From Polynucleobacter sp. MWH-Berg-3C6 (GTDB taxonomy: Bacteria; Pseudomonadota; Gammaproteobacteria; Burkholderiales; Burkholderiaceae), in assembly GCF_018881855.1 (NCBI RefSeq), contig NZ_JACVPN010000002.1, forward strand, positions 186,001-250,000: a stretch of 64,000 nt of DNA. The letters run 5' to 3'. Under the pieces are notes generated by a model. It did not search any database. It was given only the letters and a program-made list of their open reading frames with translations, and was not told where the DNA came from. Below, one piece after another: positions 1 through 8,701 of this stretch. The stretch's first letter is position 1. Each line of letters opens with the position of its first letter. Made by a program: the position numbers and the translations under genes.

Positions 1-1297
1 CGATCTCTTCGATCTCTGGGCGGCCGATGGTTTTCTTCTGCTTAGACTTGGGCAAGATACGTTGAGCAGCGCCAGCCTCATCAATCACATCGATTGCTTT
101 ATCTGGCAAATGGCGATCATTGATATAGCGAGCAGAAAGTTCTGCTGCAGCTACTAAGGCACCAGCAGCATACTTCACGCTGTGGTGCTCTTCAAAGCGA
201 GACTTAAGACCGCGCAAGATTTGTACAGTCTGATCAACGGTTGGCTCAACGACATCCACCTTCTGGAAGCGGCGTGACAAGGCAGCATCTTTTTCAAAAA
301 TGCCACGATACTCAGTAAAGGTTGTTGCGCCAATGCACTTGAGCTGCCCATTAGATAAAGCGGGTTTTAAAAGATTGCTAGCGTCCAATGTTCCACCTGA
401 TGCAGCACCCGCACCAATCAATGTATGAATCTCATCAATAAATAAAACGCCGTGGGCATGATCCTTGAGAGATTTGAGAACGCTTTTTAAGCGTTGCTCA
501 AAGTCACCGCGATATTTAGTACCAGCAAGCAAGGCACCCATATCCAAAGAATAGACAGTTGCATTAGCCAAGATCTCAGGTACGTCACCCTTGACGATGC
601 GCCAGGCCAAGCCCTCTGCAATGGCGGTTTTACCAACGCCGGCCTCACCAACTAATAGTGGGTTGTTCTTACGGCGACGGCAAAGCACCTGAATCACGCG
701 CTCTACTTCGCTCTCACGCCCAATCAGAGGATCAATCTTGCCTTGACGAGCTAGTGCATTGAGATTTTGTGTGTACTGATCAAGCGGACTCTCTTTGCCA
801 GATGAGGCAGACTCTTCTGTTTCTTGAGCAGCATCAGCAGGTTTTACGTGCTCAGCTTGATCTTTACGAACACCGTGGCTAATAAAGTTCACCACATCCA
901 ATCGGGTCACACCTTGCTGTTGCAAGAAATACACTGCATGCGAATCTTTTTCGCCGAAGATAGCCACCAAGACATTTGCACCAGTGACTTCTTTCTTGCC
1001 ATTCGAGGTTGATTGCACATGCATGATTGCGCGTTGAATCACACGCTGAAATCCAAGCGTAGGCTGGGTATCAACCTCATCATTACCGGGCACAACCGGG
1101 GTATTGTCATTAATAAAGTTTTTCAATTGCGCACGTAGCTCAGCGATATTGACTGCGCAGGCTTTTAGAACCTCGACTGCGGTTGCATTGTCTAAGAGCG
1201 CGGCCAATAAATGTTCGACCGTAATGAACTCGTGTCGTGATGCCCTCGCGTCAACAAACGCCATATGCAAGCTAACTTCTAATTCTTGGGCAATCAT
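1..1297 (-). CDS. clpA: ATP-dependent Clp protease ATP-binding subunit ClpA, 5' part only
   Basis: Hsp100 AAA+ unfoldase that feeds substrates, including N-degron proteins delivered by ClpS, to the ClpP peptidase in the cytoplasm. The first 432 codons are present and the gene continues beyond the left edge. It begins [14 protein letters not shown], the family-typical N-domain, followed by the first AAA+ module with Walker A GEAGVGKT (lysine about residue 223) and Walker [12 protein letters not shown] near residue 285. The start codon overlaps the clpS stop codon (ATGA), so the two genes are translationally coupled. The second AAA+ module and the ClpP-docking loop lie outside the window. Identity is very secure. 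Confidence 0.97.
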   Translation of the reverse strand, partial: MIAQELEVSLHMAFVDARASRHEFITVEHLLAALLDNATAVEVLKACAVNIAELRAQLKNFINDNTPVVPGNDEVDTQPTLGFQRVIQRAIMHVQSTSNGKKEVTGANVLVAIFGEKDSHAVYFLQQQGVTRLDVVNFISHGVRKDQAEHVKPADAAQETEESASSGKESPLDQYTQNLNALARQGKIDPLIGRESEVERVIQVLCRRRKNNPLLVGEAGVGKTAIAEGLAWRIVKGDVPEILANATVYSLDMGALLAGTKYRGDFEQRLKSVLKSLKDHAHGVLFIDEIHTLIGAGAASGGTLDASNLLKPALSNGQLKCIGATTFTEYRGIFEKDAALSRRFQKVDVVEPTVDQTVQILRGLKSRFEEHHSVKYAAGALVAAAELSARYINDRHLPDKAIDVIDEAGAAQRILPKSKQKKTIGRPEIEEI

Positions 1298-1641
1298 GCT
1301 TCCTCCATAGTGCACTGTAGTGGGTGGCCCGCTTCACGCGAGAGTTCGATAACTTGATGCACCTTCGTAGCAGCAACATCGCGAGTAAATACCCCGCAAA
1401 TACCTTTGCCAACCAAATGAACTTGCAACATGATGCGTGTAGCAGTTTCATGATCTTTATTAAAATACTCCTGAATCACCATCACTACAAATTCCATTGG
1501 CGTGTAATCGTCATTCAATAGTAAAACTTTATACATCGAAGGCGCCTTAACCTTCTCGGCCTGCTTTTCGAGAAGAATGGTGTCCTCAATATAGGGATTC
1601 GTTGGTACGCCAGTAGTAGGGTTTTTTGATGGACGGCTCAT
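1294..1641 (-). CDS. clpS: ATP-dependent Clp protease adaptor ClpS
   Basis: Small adaptor that binds N-terminal destabilising residues and delivers those proteins to ClpA. The core is the family pattern [16 protein letters not shown], followed by the helix carrying [12 protein letters not shown] and the [12 protein letters not shown] segment. The start chosen is the ATG giving MSRPSKNP (115 residues). An in-frame ATG six codons upstream (1659) is possible but adds an unconserved MFRMFL. It overlaps clpA by four bases, the usual clpS-clpA operon. It is divergent from the cold-shock gene across about 290 bases. Confidence 0.96.
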   Translation of the reverse strand: MSRPSKNPTTGVPTNPYIEDTILLEKQAEKVKAPSMYKVLLLNDDYTPMEFVVMVIQEYFNKDHETATRIMLQVHLVGKGICGVFTRDVAATKVHQVIELSREAGHPLQCTMEEA

Positions 1642-1788
1642 GAGAAACATTCTAAACACAGATATTCAAACTTTAATTTACTAGGGTCTTGTTGCTAAAA
1701 ACCTGCAAAATTCACCTCTTAAACCCATATTGGGGCATTTTTCGGTAAAAAAAGGGGTAATTACTAGGGGGTAAGTGAATATAACTCC

Positions 1789-1817
1789 TTGACACCCCTA
1801 CAAAAAGGGCAAACAAT
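1789..1817 (+). promoter_or_regulatory. Candidate sigma-70 promoter of the cold-shock gene
   Basis: A perfect -35 TTGACA (1789-1794) is followed after 17 bases by AACAAT (1812-1817), four of six matches to the -10 consensus. Transcription from here would give a leader of about 104 bases before the cold-shock ATG. Long leaders are typical of cspA-family mRNAs. I could not identify a cold box with confidence. Confidence 0.5.
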
Positions 1818-1927
1818 CAGGGGGTAGGCTTCAAAAGAGGTTCTATTTAGGCGTGTTGTGGAGCGAGACTGATTAAAAAGTATTTACCCTCATCACGGTT
1901 GTTTTAAGTTTATGTAATGGAGTTCGC

Positions 1928-2131
1928 ATGGCGACCGGAATTGTTAAGTGGTTCAATGATGCAAAAGGTTTTGGCTTTATCAAACCTGATGATGGTGAAG
2001 AAGAGTTATTCGCGCATTTCAGCGCAATTACTATGCCTGGGTTCAAAACCCTTAAGGAAAACCAAAAGGTAACGTTTGACATTACCCAAGGCCCTAAAGG
2101 CAAGCAAGCTACTAATATCCAAGCAGCTTAA
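1928..2131 (+). CDS. Cold-shock domain protein (CspA family)
   Basis: Single cold-shock domain, an RNA and single-stranded-DNA chaperone of 67 residues, the normal length. RNP1 is KGFGFI (residues 13-18) and RNP2 is ELFAHF (residues 26-31, usually DVFVHF). W8 and F9 of VKWFN form part of the nucleic-acid-binding face. The gene is monocistronic, with a promoter about 110 bases upstream and a strong terminator 20 bases downstream. It belongs to the CspA/CspD/CspE family. Which paralogue it is, and whether it is cold-induced or constitutive, cannot be told from the sequence. Confidence 0.97.
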   Translation: MATGIVKWFNDAKGFGFIKPDDGEEELFAHFSAITMPGFKTLKENQKVTFDITQGPKGKQATNIQAA

Positions 2132-2151
2132 TCTGCTTTAGATCATTACTA

Positions 2152-2181
2152 AAACCCAGGACTTGTTCCTGGGTTTTTTTT
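2152..2181 (+). terminator. Rho-independent terminator of the cold-shock gene
   Basis: Nine-base-pair stem AACCCAGGA (2153-2161) / TCCTGGGTT (2167-2175) with a five-base loop, running into an unbroken T tract. Textbook intrinsic terminator. Confidence 0.93.
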
Positions 2182-2200
2182 CGCCCGCAATTTACTCACT

Positions 2201-2206
2201 TAAAAT
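2201..2206 (+). promoter_or_regulatory. -10-like hexamer just upstream of the DUF192 start
   Basis: TAAAAT ends seven bases before the ATG at 2214. If used, transcription would start on or beside the start codon, giving a leaderless mRNA. I see no good -35; the region that would hold it is the T tract of the previous terminator. Confidence 0.3.
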
Positions 2207-2213
2207 GCACCAC

Positions 2214-2666
2214 ATGCTTACATCAATCAATCTTTTTCGCCATCTTCTGCCTGCCGCTCTTTTGCTCGGCTCAAGCCTGGCCTTCGCGCAAGTAAATGCT
2301 AGCTTGCCAACTATTGAACTAAAGACCGGTATCTACCGTATTCAAGCGGAAGTAGCCGACACCCCAGAAAGAAGACAGGTTGGTTTAATGAACCGTACTG
2401 GCATGCCAGTGAATTCCGGAATGCTCTTTGTATTTGAAGAAAAGGCTGGGCATTGTTTTTGGATGTTTAACACCAAGATCCCTCTCGCCATTGCTTTCAT
2501 TGCAGACGATGGCAAGATTGTGAATATTGAAGAGATGCAAGCCGGGACAACAAATAACCACTGCCCCAAAGCTGCAGTGCGTTACGCACTCGAGATGAAC
2601 AAACAATGGTTCTCGGAGCGAGTCATTGGCCCCGGGTCTGTGATTAGCGGATTGCCGAAGAAATAG
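2214..2666 (+). CDS. Secreted DUF192 family protein
   Basis: A 150-residue protein with a clear signal peptide (hydrophobic LLPAALLLGSSLAFA, probable cleavage after residue 25, AFA|Q), so periplasmic or exported. The mature part is one DUF192 domain: family features TPERRQVGLMNR, GMLFVFEE and FWMFNTKIPLAIAFI are all present. The biochemical function of DUF192 is not known. Upstream in-frame ATGs at 2163 and 2205 exist. The first lies inside the preceding terminator and is not credible, and 2214 best fits the signal peptide. Between 2214 and 2205 the choice is uncertain. Monocistronic, convergent with ppnP. Confidence 0.88.
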   Translation: MLTSINLFRHLLPAALLLGSSLAFAQVNASLPTIELKTGIYRIQAEVADTPERRQVGLMNRTGMPVNSGMLFVFEEKAGHCFWMFNTKIPLAIAFIADDGKIVNIEEMQAGTTNNHCPKAAVRYALEMNKQWFSERVIGPGSVISGLPKK

Positions 2667-2692
2667 TAAAGACATTTACTATCAGGAAATAA

Positions 2693-2718
2693 AAAACGCA
2701 GACCTGGGTCTGCGTTTT
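2693..2718. terminator. Bidirectional terminator between the DUF192 gene and ppnP
   Basis: Eleven-base-pair stem AAAACGCAGAC / GTCTGCGTTTT with a four-base loop. T runs lie on both sides: four Ts reading forward, six reading reverse. It sits between the 3' ends of convergent genes. Confidence 0.88.
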
Positions 2719-2738
2719 ACTTTGCTAAAGCAAGCTAT

Positions 2739-3044
2739 TTATTCGAAGTGGCACACATAGTGCACTGGCTGCTCGGCTCTGATAATGAAGTAGCCGCCCT
2801 TCTCTACTTCCCAGCTTTGACCGGCCTTGAACTCTTGCTCTGAAGCGCCATTGATGCTCACAAAAGCGGTGCCATCAACTACTTCCATTACCTCTCTGGT
2901 GCTGAGGTCAAAACGCAAGGTACTTGGTAAAACAACGCCAACTGACTTACGTACGCCATTTGGCAGAGTCACGGTGTGCGATACGCACTTACCATCAAAA
3001 AACACATTGGCTTTTTTACCTACTGAAACTTGATCAAATTGCAT
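2739..3044 (-). CDS. ppnP: Pyrimidine/purine nucleoside phosphorylase PpnP (YaiE/DUF1255 family)
   Basis: Small cupin-fold enzyme that cleaves nucleosides with phosphate to free base and ribose-1-phosphate. At 101 residues it is close to the family's usual length. Visible family features are KSVGVVLPSTLRFDLST, EVMEVVDGTAFV, and the C-terminal FIIRAEQPVHYVCHFE, which resembles the YaiE end. It follows argG by 30 bases on the same strand and ends at a strong terminator, so it may be the last gene of the argF-argG transcript. There is no obvious functional link to arginine synthesis. Confidence 0.88.
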   Translation of the reverse strand: MQFDQVSVGKKANVFFDGKCVSHTVTLPNGVRKSVGVVLPSTLRFDLSTREVMEVVDGTAFVSINGASEQEFKAGQSWEVEKGGYFIIRAEQPVHYVCHFE

Positions 3045-3074
3045 CTTGGTTCTTTCTAATCTGATGATTACGAA

Positions 3075-4307
3075 TTATTTCTTTGCACGTTTACGTTTTG
3101 CTATTTCAGCAATTCGCATACGCAAGGCATTGAGTTTGATAAATCCACCGGCGTCAGCTTGGTTATAGGCGCCACCATCATCATCAAAGGTTGCGATGTT
3201 TTGATCAAACAAGGTATTTGCAGAATCACGTGAGATGACAGATACAGAGCCCTTGTAGAGCTTTAAGCGGACAACGCCATTTACCATCTGTTGGGTATGG
3301 TCAATCAGTGTTTGCAAAGCGATACGCTCTGGAGCCCACCATAAACCGTTATAAATCAAGCTAGCGTAGCGTGGCATCAAGTCATCTTTTAAGTGGGCTA
3401 CTTCGCGATCAAGAGTAATACTCTCGATACCACGGTGTGCCTTGAGAAGAATGGTGCCGCCTGGAGTTTCATAGCAACCACGGCTCTTCATGCCAACGAA
3501 ACGGTTTTCTACTAAATCAAGACGACCGATGCCATGCATGCCACCGATGCGATTTAACTCGGCCAATAACTCATGCGGCTTATAAGCTTTGCCATTAATC
3601 GCAACTGGATCACCCGCTTTAAATTCAATTTCGATGACTTCCGGAGCATCTGGGGCCTTTTCAGGAGAAACCGTCCAGCGCCACATAGACTCTTCCGCCT
3701 CTGCATTTGGATTCTCTAGATGACGACCTTCGTAACTGATATGCAAAAGATTAGCGTCCATCGAATATGGTGAGCCACCCTGCTTATGTTTCATCTCAAC
3801 CGGAATACCATGCTTTTCTGCATAGGCCATTAACTTCTCGCGTGAAAGTAAATCCCATTCGCGCCATGGTGCAATCACTTTAATTCCTGGCTCAAGAGCG
3901 AAGTAACCCAATTCAAAGCGCACCTGGTCATTACCTTTTCCAGTGGCACCATGCGATACAGCATCCGCGCCAGTCAAGCGAGCGATTTCAATTTGACGTT
4001 TGGCAATTAATGGGCGGGCGATTGAAGTGCCTAAGAGGTATTCACCTTCGTAGATTGTATTGGCGCGGAACATTGGAAATACAAAGTCGCGGACAAACTC
4101 TTCACGTAAGTCATCAATAAAAATGTTTTCTGGCTTGATGCCAAATTGCAAAGCTTTGGCGCGCGCCGGCTCTAGTTCTTCGCCCTGGCCGAGGTCAGCA
4201 GTAAAGGTAACGATCTCACAACCATAAGTATCTTGAAGCCACTTCAAGATGACACTGGTGTCGAGTCCGCCAGAATAGGCTAGTACGGCTTTTTTAATAT
4301 CAGACAT
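3075..4307 (-). CDS. argG: Argininosuccinate synthase
   Basis: Joins citrulline and aspartate with ATP to form argininosuccinate, the penultimate step of arginine synthesis. At 410 residues it is typical. The N-terminal PP-loop AYSGGLDTS (residues 10-18) binds ATP pyrophosphate, and the segments [15 protein letters not shown] and EGRHLENP are diagnostic of the family. It lies 64 bases downstream of argF on the same strand, so it is probably co-transcribed with it, pairing consecutive pathway steps. The C-terminus is a lysine/arginine-rich tail (AKRKRAKK). Confidence 0.98.
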   Translation of the reverse strand: MSDIKKAVLAYSGGLDTSVILKWLQDTYGCEIVTFTADLGQGEELEPARAKALQFGIKPENIFIDDLREEFVRDFVFPMFRANTIYEGEYLLGTSIARPLIAKRQIEIARLTGADAVSHGATGKGNDQVRFELGYFALEPGIKVIAPWREWDLLSREKLMAYAEKHGIPVEMKHKQGGSPYSMDANLLHISYEGRHLENPNAEAEESMWRWTVSPEKAPDAPEVIEIEFKAGDPVAINGKAYKPHELLAELNRIGGMHGIGRLDLVENRFVGMKSRGCYETPGGTILLKAHRGIESITLDREVAHLKDDLMPRYASLIYNGLWWAPERIALQTLIDHTQQMVNGVVRLKLYKGSVSVISRDSANTLFDQNIATFDDDGGAYNQADAGGFIKLNALRMRIAEIAKRKRAKK

Positions 4308-4371
4308 GATGTTTTATTCAATCAAAAATTATTTAACAAACAACAACGACAAATTACTCAATATTTTCGTA

Positions 4372-5352
4372 TTAATCCAAGCGACCACAGAGCAAATACT
4401 CCATCAAAGCCTTTTGCACATGCAGACGATTTTCTGCCTCTTCCCAAACAATGCTTTGCGGACCATCAATCACGCCTGCAGAGACTTCTTCGCCACGGTG
4501 CGCTGGCAAGCAATGCATAAATAATGCATCTGGCTTTGCAAGAGACATCAATTCTTCATCGACCATCCAGTCTTGGAAAGCATTCATACGTGAAGTATTT
4601 TCGGCCTCATAGCCCATACTGGTCCACACATCAGTAGTAACCAAGTCTGCGCCCTTGCATGCATCCTTTGGGTCGGCACAAATGGTGAGATGTTTGGTAG
4701 CGGCTTTAGTTAAACGAGAAGCGTCTAACTGATAGCCCTCTGGAGCCGAGAAGCGGATCTGAAAGTCTAAACACTCAGCAGCCTGAATCCAGGTGTAAGC
4801 CATATTGTTTGCATCGCCAACCCAAGCGACTGTCTTGCCTTGAATTGGGCCGCGAGCTTCCACAAATGTAAAGATGTCAGCCAATACTTGGCAAGGATGA
4901 TATTCATTAGTGAGGCCATTAATCACCGGCACTCTGGAGTTAGCGGCAAAACGCTCAATGATGTCTTGGCCAAAGGTACGAATCATGATGATGTCGGTCA
5001 TTCGGGAAATCACCTGCGCAGCGTCCTCTACAGGCTCACCACGACCTAACTGAGTATCACGGGTATTGAGGTATACGGCATGCCCACCCAGCTGATGTAT
5101 GCCCGCCTCAAAAGAAAGACGAGTACGCGTGGAATGCTTCTCAAAAATCATTGCCAAAGTGCGGTCATGAAGCGGGTGCCAGGTTTCGTAACTCTTGAAC
5201 TTGGACTTAAGCCATGCCGATCTTTTCAGCAGGTAGTCATATTCTTCACGGGTAAGATCAGCAAACTGCAGGTAGTGCTTGACCTGACCGGGCGCTTGAG
5301 GCTTTGCCAGAGATGGCATAGTTGAGCTTTCTACTAAAGTTTTGGCTTGCAT
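4372..5352 (-). CDS. argF: Ornithine carbamoyltransferase
   Basis: Transfers carbamoyl from carbamoyl phosphate to ornithine to make citrulline. The carbamoyl-phosphate site STRTR (residues 74-78) and the ornithine-binding loop HCLPAHRGEE near the C-terminus are intact. The length of 326 is slightly long. A second ATG at residue 12 (MPSLAKPQ, 5319) would give 315 residues, closer to the usual size, so the start is uncertain. It leads the argF-argG run. No ARG-box operator is apparent to me in the 120 bases upstream. Confidence 0.97.
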   Translation of the reverse strand: MQAKTLVESSTMPSLAKPQAPGQVKHYLQFADLTREEYDYLLKRSAWLKSKFKSYETWHPLHDRTLAMIFEKHSTRTRLSFEAGIHQLGGHAVYLNTRDTQLGRGEPVEDAAQVISRMTDIIMIRTFGQDIIERFAANSRVPVINGLTNEYHPCQVLADIFTFVEARGPIQGKTVAWVGDANNMAYTWIQAAECLDFQIRFSAPEGYQLDASRLTKAATKHLTICADPKDACKGADLVTTDVWTSMGYEAENTSRMNAFQDWMVDEELMSLAKPDALFMHCLPAHRGEEVSAGVIDGPQSIVWEEAENRLHVQKALMEYLLCGRLD

Positions 5353-5471
5353 TTTTTTCTTAAAACATTCGACTGCACGAAAATAGAACCTAAAGTCATC
5401 TTACGGCCAACTCAGGCTGTTAAGCTAGAGGGCTTAGTAATACTGATTCCTACCACCTTCTTGACGCGAAC

Positions 5472-5786
5472 TTGAACTACAAAAAGCTTTTCATTCAAGG
5501 CATTACCACTTCTGGCAAACCATTTCGACCCAGTGATTGGGCGGAGCGTCTGTGCGGGGTTATGGCTAGCTTTCGCCCCCCAGGAGATTCTGGAGACCCT
5601 CGCTTCACTTATTCGCCCTATGTCAGACCAGTGCTTATTGCAAAAGTGAAATGCGTTGTTATCGATACCAGACTGGGTGATCTTGATCCAAGGGCGCTCG
5701 ACTTTGTCATGAACTTTGCCAAAGACAACGACCTTCCAATCGAAGAGGCTTGTGAGTTTGAACCCAAAACACAAACCCAGTCCTAA
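5472..5786 (+). CDS. DUF3579 domain protein
   Basis: A 104-residue cytoplasmic protein. The segments IQGITTSGKPFRPSDWAERL and VRPVLIAKVKCVVID fit my memory of DUF3579, a family found mainly in betaproteobacteria and of unknown function. The reading frame is open only from 5424, and the sole plausible initiator in it is TTG at 5472. No clear Shine-Dalgarno precedes it. It stands alone, divergent from argF and convergent with rpsT. The family assignment is good; the function is unknown. Confidence 0.78.
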   Translation: MNYKKLFIQGITTSGKPFRPSDWAERLCGVMASFRPPGDSGDPRFTYSPYVRPVLIAKVKCVVIDTRLGDLDPRALDFVMNFAKDNDLPIEEACEFEPKTQTQS

Positions 5787-5790
5787 AAAC

Positions 5791-5839
5791 AAAAACCCGC
5801 TCTGATGAGGAGCGGGCTTAGGTCGAAATTACTTCGACC
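5791..5839 (-). terminator. Tandem hairpins ending the rpsT transcript
   Basis: Reading the minus strand after rpsT, a GGTCGAA / TTCGACC hairpin (5821-5839) is followed by a GC-rich seven-base-pair stem CCCGCTC / GAGCGGG (5796-5816) that runs into five Ts, then more T-rich sequence. The second hairpin is a good intrinsic terminator for rpsT. The first may protect the 3' end. The forward strand lacks a T tract here, so it is a weaker terminator for the DUF3579 gene. Confidence 0.85.
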
Positions 5840-5859
5840 AGCCTAAAACTAATACTGTA

Positions 5860-6126
5860 TTACGCTGCCATCGCCTTAATAGCTGCGGACAAACGTGACT
5901 TCTGACGAGCTGCAGTATTTTTGTGAGCAATCTTTTTGTCAGCAATCTTGTCGATTGTTGCTTGAGCTGCTGCGAATACCTTAGCTGCAGAAGCTTTATC
6001 ACCAGTTTCGATCGCTTTACGAACTGCCTTAATGGAAGTGCGGAGCTTTGAACGCAAACTGGAGTTGTGCTCGTTCTGTTTTACTGCCTGGCGTGCGCGC
6101 TTACGCGCTTGTGCTGTATTGGCCAT
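5860..6126 (-). CDS. rpsT: 30S ribosomal protein S20
   Basis: Small basic 16S rRNA-binding protein of the small subunit, 88 residues, normal length. It opens [21 protein letters not shown] and is rich in Ala and Lys throughout, as expected. It is monocistronic, divergent from murJ across 151 bases, and followed by tandem hairpins. The leader contains a purine-rich ribosome-binding sequence (AAGG) upstream of the ATG. Confidence 0.98.
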   Translation of the reverse strand: MANTAQARKRARQAVKQNEHNSSLRSKLRTSIKAVRKAIETGDKASAAKVFAAAQATIDKIADKKIAHKNTAARQKSRLSAAIKAMAA

Positions 6127-6277
6127 CTTTAAACCTTGCCTCTATAAATTGCAAAATGCGATTAGTTAAAAATCCTGCGGTCTTGCCAAATTCATAAGCA
6201 AGCTCGCCAAAACCCAAGATTTTACCTTAAAGGGGCAAAAAAGCCCAGTCGACCCATAAATAGGTGAAAATCGGCTC

Positions 6278-7831
6278 ATGAACCTGCTTTCTGCCGCCGC
6301 CAAGGTCAGCTCCCTCACCATGTTGTCCCGAATTACGGGATTGCTCCGGGAAACCCTGATTGCCCGTAGTTTCGGGGCTTCAGAGTGGACGGATGCCTTT
6401 AATGTGGCATTCAGAATCCCCAATTTACTGCGTCGTTTATTTGCCGAAGGGGCCTTTTCTCAGGCTTTTGTTCCCATTTTGGGAGAAATATCCAAGGATG
6501 GGGACCAAAAACAGGCCCAAATCCTCGTTAATGCGGTCGCCACCCTATTATTTTGGGCTTTACTGCTCACGGTATTACTGGGCGTCATTGGCGCCCCCTT
6601 GCTCATTCTGGTGATTGCTACCGGATTTAGTGGTGGTCCAGCTTATGAGGCCAGCGTTGTCATGACCCGCATGATGTTTCCCTATATCGGGCTGATTTCC
6701 CTGGTTTCACTATCCGCCGGAATTCTGAATACTTTTCAGCGTTTCGCTATTCCCGCATTTACGCCCGTTTTATTAAATCTGGCCTTAATCGGAAGTGCCT
6801 TATTTTTAGCCCCTCATTTGGAGCAACCAATCTATGCCTTGAGTATTGGTGTGCTCTTGGGTGGCGTCTTGCAATTAGTAATTCAGGTTCCCGCACTTTC
6901 TCGCCTAGGACTTTTGCCACGCATTGGTTTATTACCAGGCGCCATTAAAACTGCCATCGCCAATCCTGAAGCAAAGCGAGTTTTAAAGTTGATGGGGCCA
7001 GCAGTCTTTGCTGTGTCTGTCGCGCAAATCTCCCTCATCATTAATACCAATATTGCCTCGCGCCTACAAACCGGAAGTGTTTCCTGGCTCTCCTACGCTG
7101 ATCGCTTGATGGAGTTTCCAACGGCATTGTTAGGTGTAGCTTTAGGTACCGTTCTACTTCCAAGCCTCAGCAAAGCGAATGCAAAAAATGATTTAGCGCA
7201 CGCCGGTGAATTGCTGATCTGGGGATTGCAACTCACATTCTTATTGGCTGCCCCCTGCGCCATTGCACTCTTTATTTTTGGGGAGCCTCTTGCAGCAGCG
7301 TTATATCACTATGGAAAATTTAATGCACTAGATGTCCTAATGACACAAAGGGCATTGGCTGCGTATGGCGTTGGTTTGATTGGCTTAATTTTGGTCAAAA
7401 TTTTGGCGCCTGGTTTTTATTCACGCCAAGACATACGCACTCCGGTAAAAATTGGCCTACTAGTACTTGTTGCAACCCAATTGGCAAATATTGTTTTTGT
7501 ACCTTGGCTAGGACATGCAGGCCTAGCCCTCTCTGTTGGTGCTGGAGCCTGCCTCAATGCCGCCCTCCTATGGGTTGGCCTGCATCAGCGTGGTGCGCTA
7601 CCTAGCTCTGCTTGGACGAAATACCTTGGGCAGCTTTTTTTAGCATTGCTGCCTTTTTCAGCAGTGCTTTTTTATGCTGCAGGAGCCCATAATTGGATCG
7701 CACTCCAGGCCGAGCCCTGGACGCGGATTGGCTTGCTGGCGGCATGGCTAGCTGGTGCTGCCATTGTTTACTTTAGCGCCCTGGGTCTTGTTGGAATTCG
7801 CTGGCAAAAATTCTTGCGTCATGCAAAATAG
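6278..7831 (+). CDS. murJ: Lipid II flippase MurJ (MviN)
   Basis: Inner-membrane MOP-superfamily transporter that flips lipid II for peptidoglycan synthesis. At 517 residues with about 14 hydrophobic segments it fits the family. The N-terminal RITGLLRETLIARSFGAS and the FRIPNLLRRLFAEGAFSQAFVP motif are diagnostic. It is next to rpsT, an arrangement I recall from other proteobacteria. It is followed after only five bases by the SirB1-family gene, so the two are probably one operon. Confidence 0.97.
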   Translation: MNLLSAAAKVSSLTMLSRITGLLRETLIARSFGASEWTDAFNVAFRIPNLLRRLFAEGAFSQAFVPILGEISKDGDQKQAQILVNAVATLLFWALLLTVLLGVIGAPLLILVIATGFSGGPAYEASVVMTRMMFPYIGLISLVSLSAGILNTFQRFAIPAFTPVLLNLALIGSALFLAPHLEQPIYALSIGVLLGGVLQLVIQVPALSRLGLLPRIGLLPGAIKTAIANPEAKRVLKLMGPAVFAVSVAQISLIINTNIASRLQTGSVSWLSYADRLMEFPTALLGVALGTVLLPSLSKANAKNDLAHAGELLIWGLQLTFLLAAPCAIALFIFGEPLAAALYHYGKFNALDVLMTQRALAAYGVGLIGLILVKILAPGFYSRQDIRTPVKIGLLVLVATQLANIVFVPWLGHAGLALSVGAGACLNAALLWVGLHQRGALPSSAWTKYLGQLFLALLPFSAVLFYAAGAHNWIALQAEPWTRIGLLAAWLAGAAIVYFSALGLVGIRWQKFLRHAK

Positions 7832-7836
7832 GACTT

Positions 7837-8679
7837 ATGCCAACACAACAACTCGACTATTTCACCTCTTTAGTTGCTGAAGACGACCACCTTCCGCTAA
7901 CGGAGGCTGCAATCGCTGTAGCACAACATGCATATCCGGATTTAGATGTGCAAGGCGTACTTGATCAACTTGATCAACTTGGCAATAAGTTGAAGTCACG
8001 AATCACTCCTGACACATCACCGATTCAGCGCTTGCAAATTCTGAAACACTTTTTTTATACCGAGTTAGGCTTTGGCCCCAATCCGAATGATTTCTACGCG
8101 CCTGAAAATTCTTATTTGCACTACGTACTTGAAAATCGCAGGGGCATTCCGATTTCACTAGCAATTCTTATGATTGAATTGGGAAACCAAATTGGCTTAA
8201 AGATTCGCGGCGTTTCATTTCCAAACCATTTCATGATGCGCATCTCTTTGCAACAAGGCGAGGTCATCATGGATCCGCTTACTGGTGAATCGCTCTCTAA
8301 AAATCAACTACAAGAGATGCTTGATCCCTACTTAGACGCCAAGGGCTATCGTGGTGAATTGAGCCTACCCCTCAATGTCTTCCTGCGGGCCTCTAACCCA
8401 CGTGAAATCTTATCTCGCTTCCTACGCAACCTCAAAATGATCTATTCAGAACATGAGCGCTGGGAACGCTTACTTGGTATTCAAGAGCGCTTAGTGATTC
8501 TGCTGCCAGATTCAATCGAAGAAGTTCGTGATCGTGGGCTCATCTTTGCCCAATTAGAATATTTACGACCAGCCCTAGAGGATATGCATCGCTACCTAAG
8601 CGAATCACCAGAAGCAGAGGATGCTGGTGATATTCGTGAACATATTGCGACGCTAGAGAGTCAAGCTAAGTTTCATTGA
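7837..8679 (+). CDS. SirB1-family protein (transglutaminase-like plus TPR-type C-terminus)
   Basis: A 280-residue soluble protein. The central part (about residues 85-135: NSYLHYVLENRRGIPISLAI, GLKIRGVSFPNHFMMR) is the Transglut_core2/SirB1 domain. The C-terminal third, with repeated helical segments, resembles the TPR-like tail of this family. A cysteine of the catalytic triad is not evident at the expected place, so enzymatic activity is doubtful. The family has no agreed function; E. coli SirB1/YchA is the nearest named relative. It is probably translated with murJ from the same mRNA. Confidence 0.85.
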   Translation: MPTQQLDYFTSLVAEDDHLPLTEAAIAVAQHAYPDLDVQGVLDQLDQLGNKLKSRITPDTSPIQRLQILKHFFYTELGFGPNPNDFYAPENSYLHYVLENRRGIPISLAILMIELGNQIGLKIRGVSFPNHFMMRISLQQGEVIMDPLTGESLSKNQLQEMLDPYLDAKGYRGELSLPLNVFLRASNPREILSRFLRNLKMIYSEHERWERLLGIQERLVILLPDSIEEVRDRGLIFAQLEYLRPALEDMHRYLSESPEAEDAGDIREHIATLESQAKFH

Positions 8680-8691
8680 ACCTTAGCTTGA
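8661..8691. terminator. Hairpin at the convergent junction of the SirB1-family gene and dedA
   Basis: Perfect ten-base-pair inverted repeat TCAAGCTAAG / CTTAGCTTGA with an 11-base loop that contains the stop codon of the forward gene. There is no T tract on either side, so it may act with Rho or as a 3'-end stabiliser rather than as a classical terminator. Confidence 0.5.
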
Positions 8692-8701
8692 TAGCGTTGG
8701 C

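Noticed and set aside
1660..1927. G-rich runs in the clpS-cold-shock gap as a regulatory RNA or G-quadruplex
   Set aside because: The runs are too far apart and irregular, and only the TTGACA promoter stands out.
5412..5792. 126-codon minus-strand frame opposite the DUF3579 gene
   Set aside because: Lies antisense to a recognised gene, with no family resemblance and no ribosome-binding site; a shadow frame.
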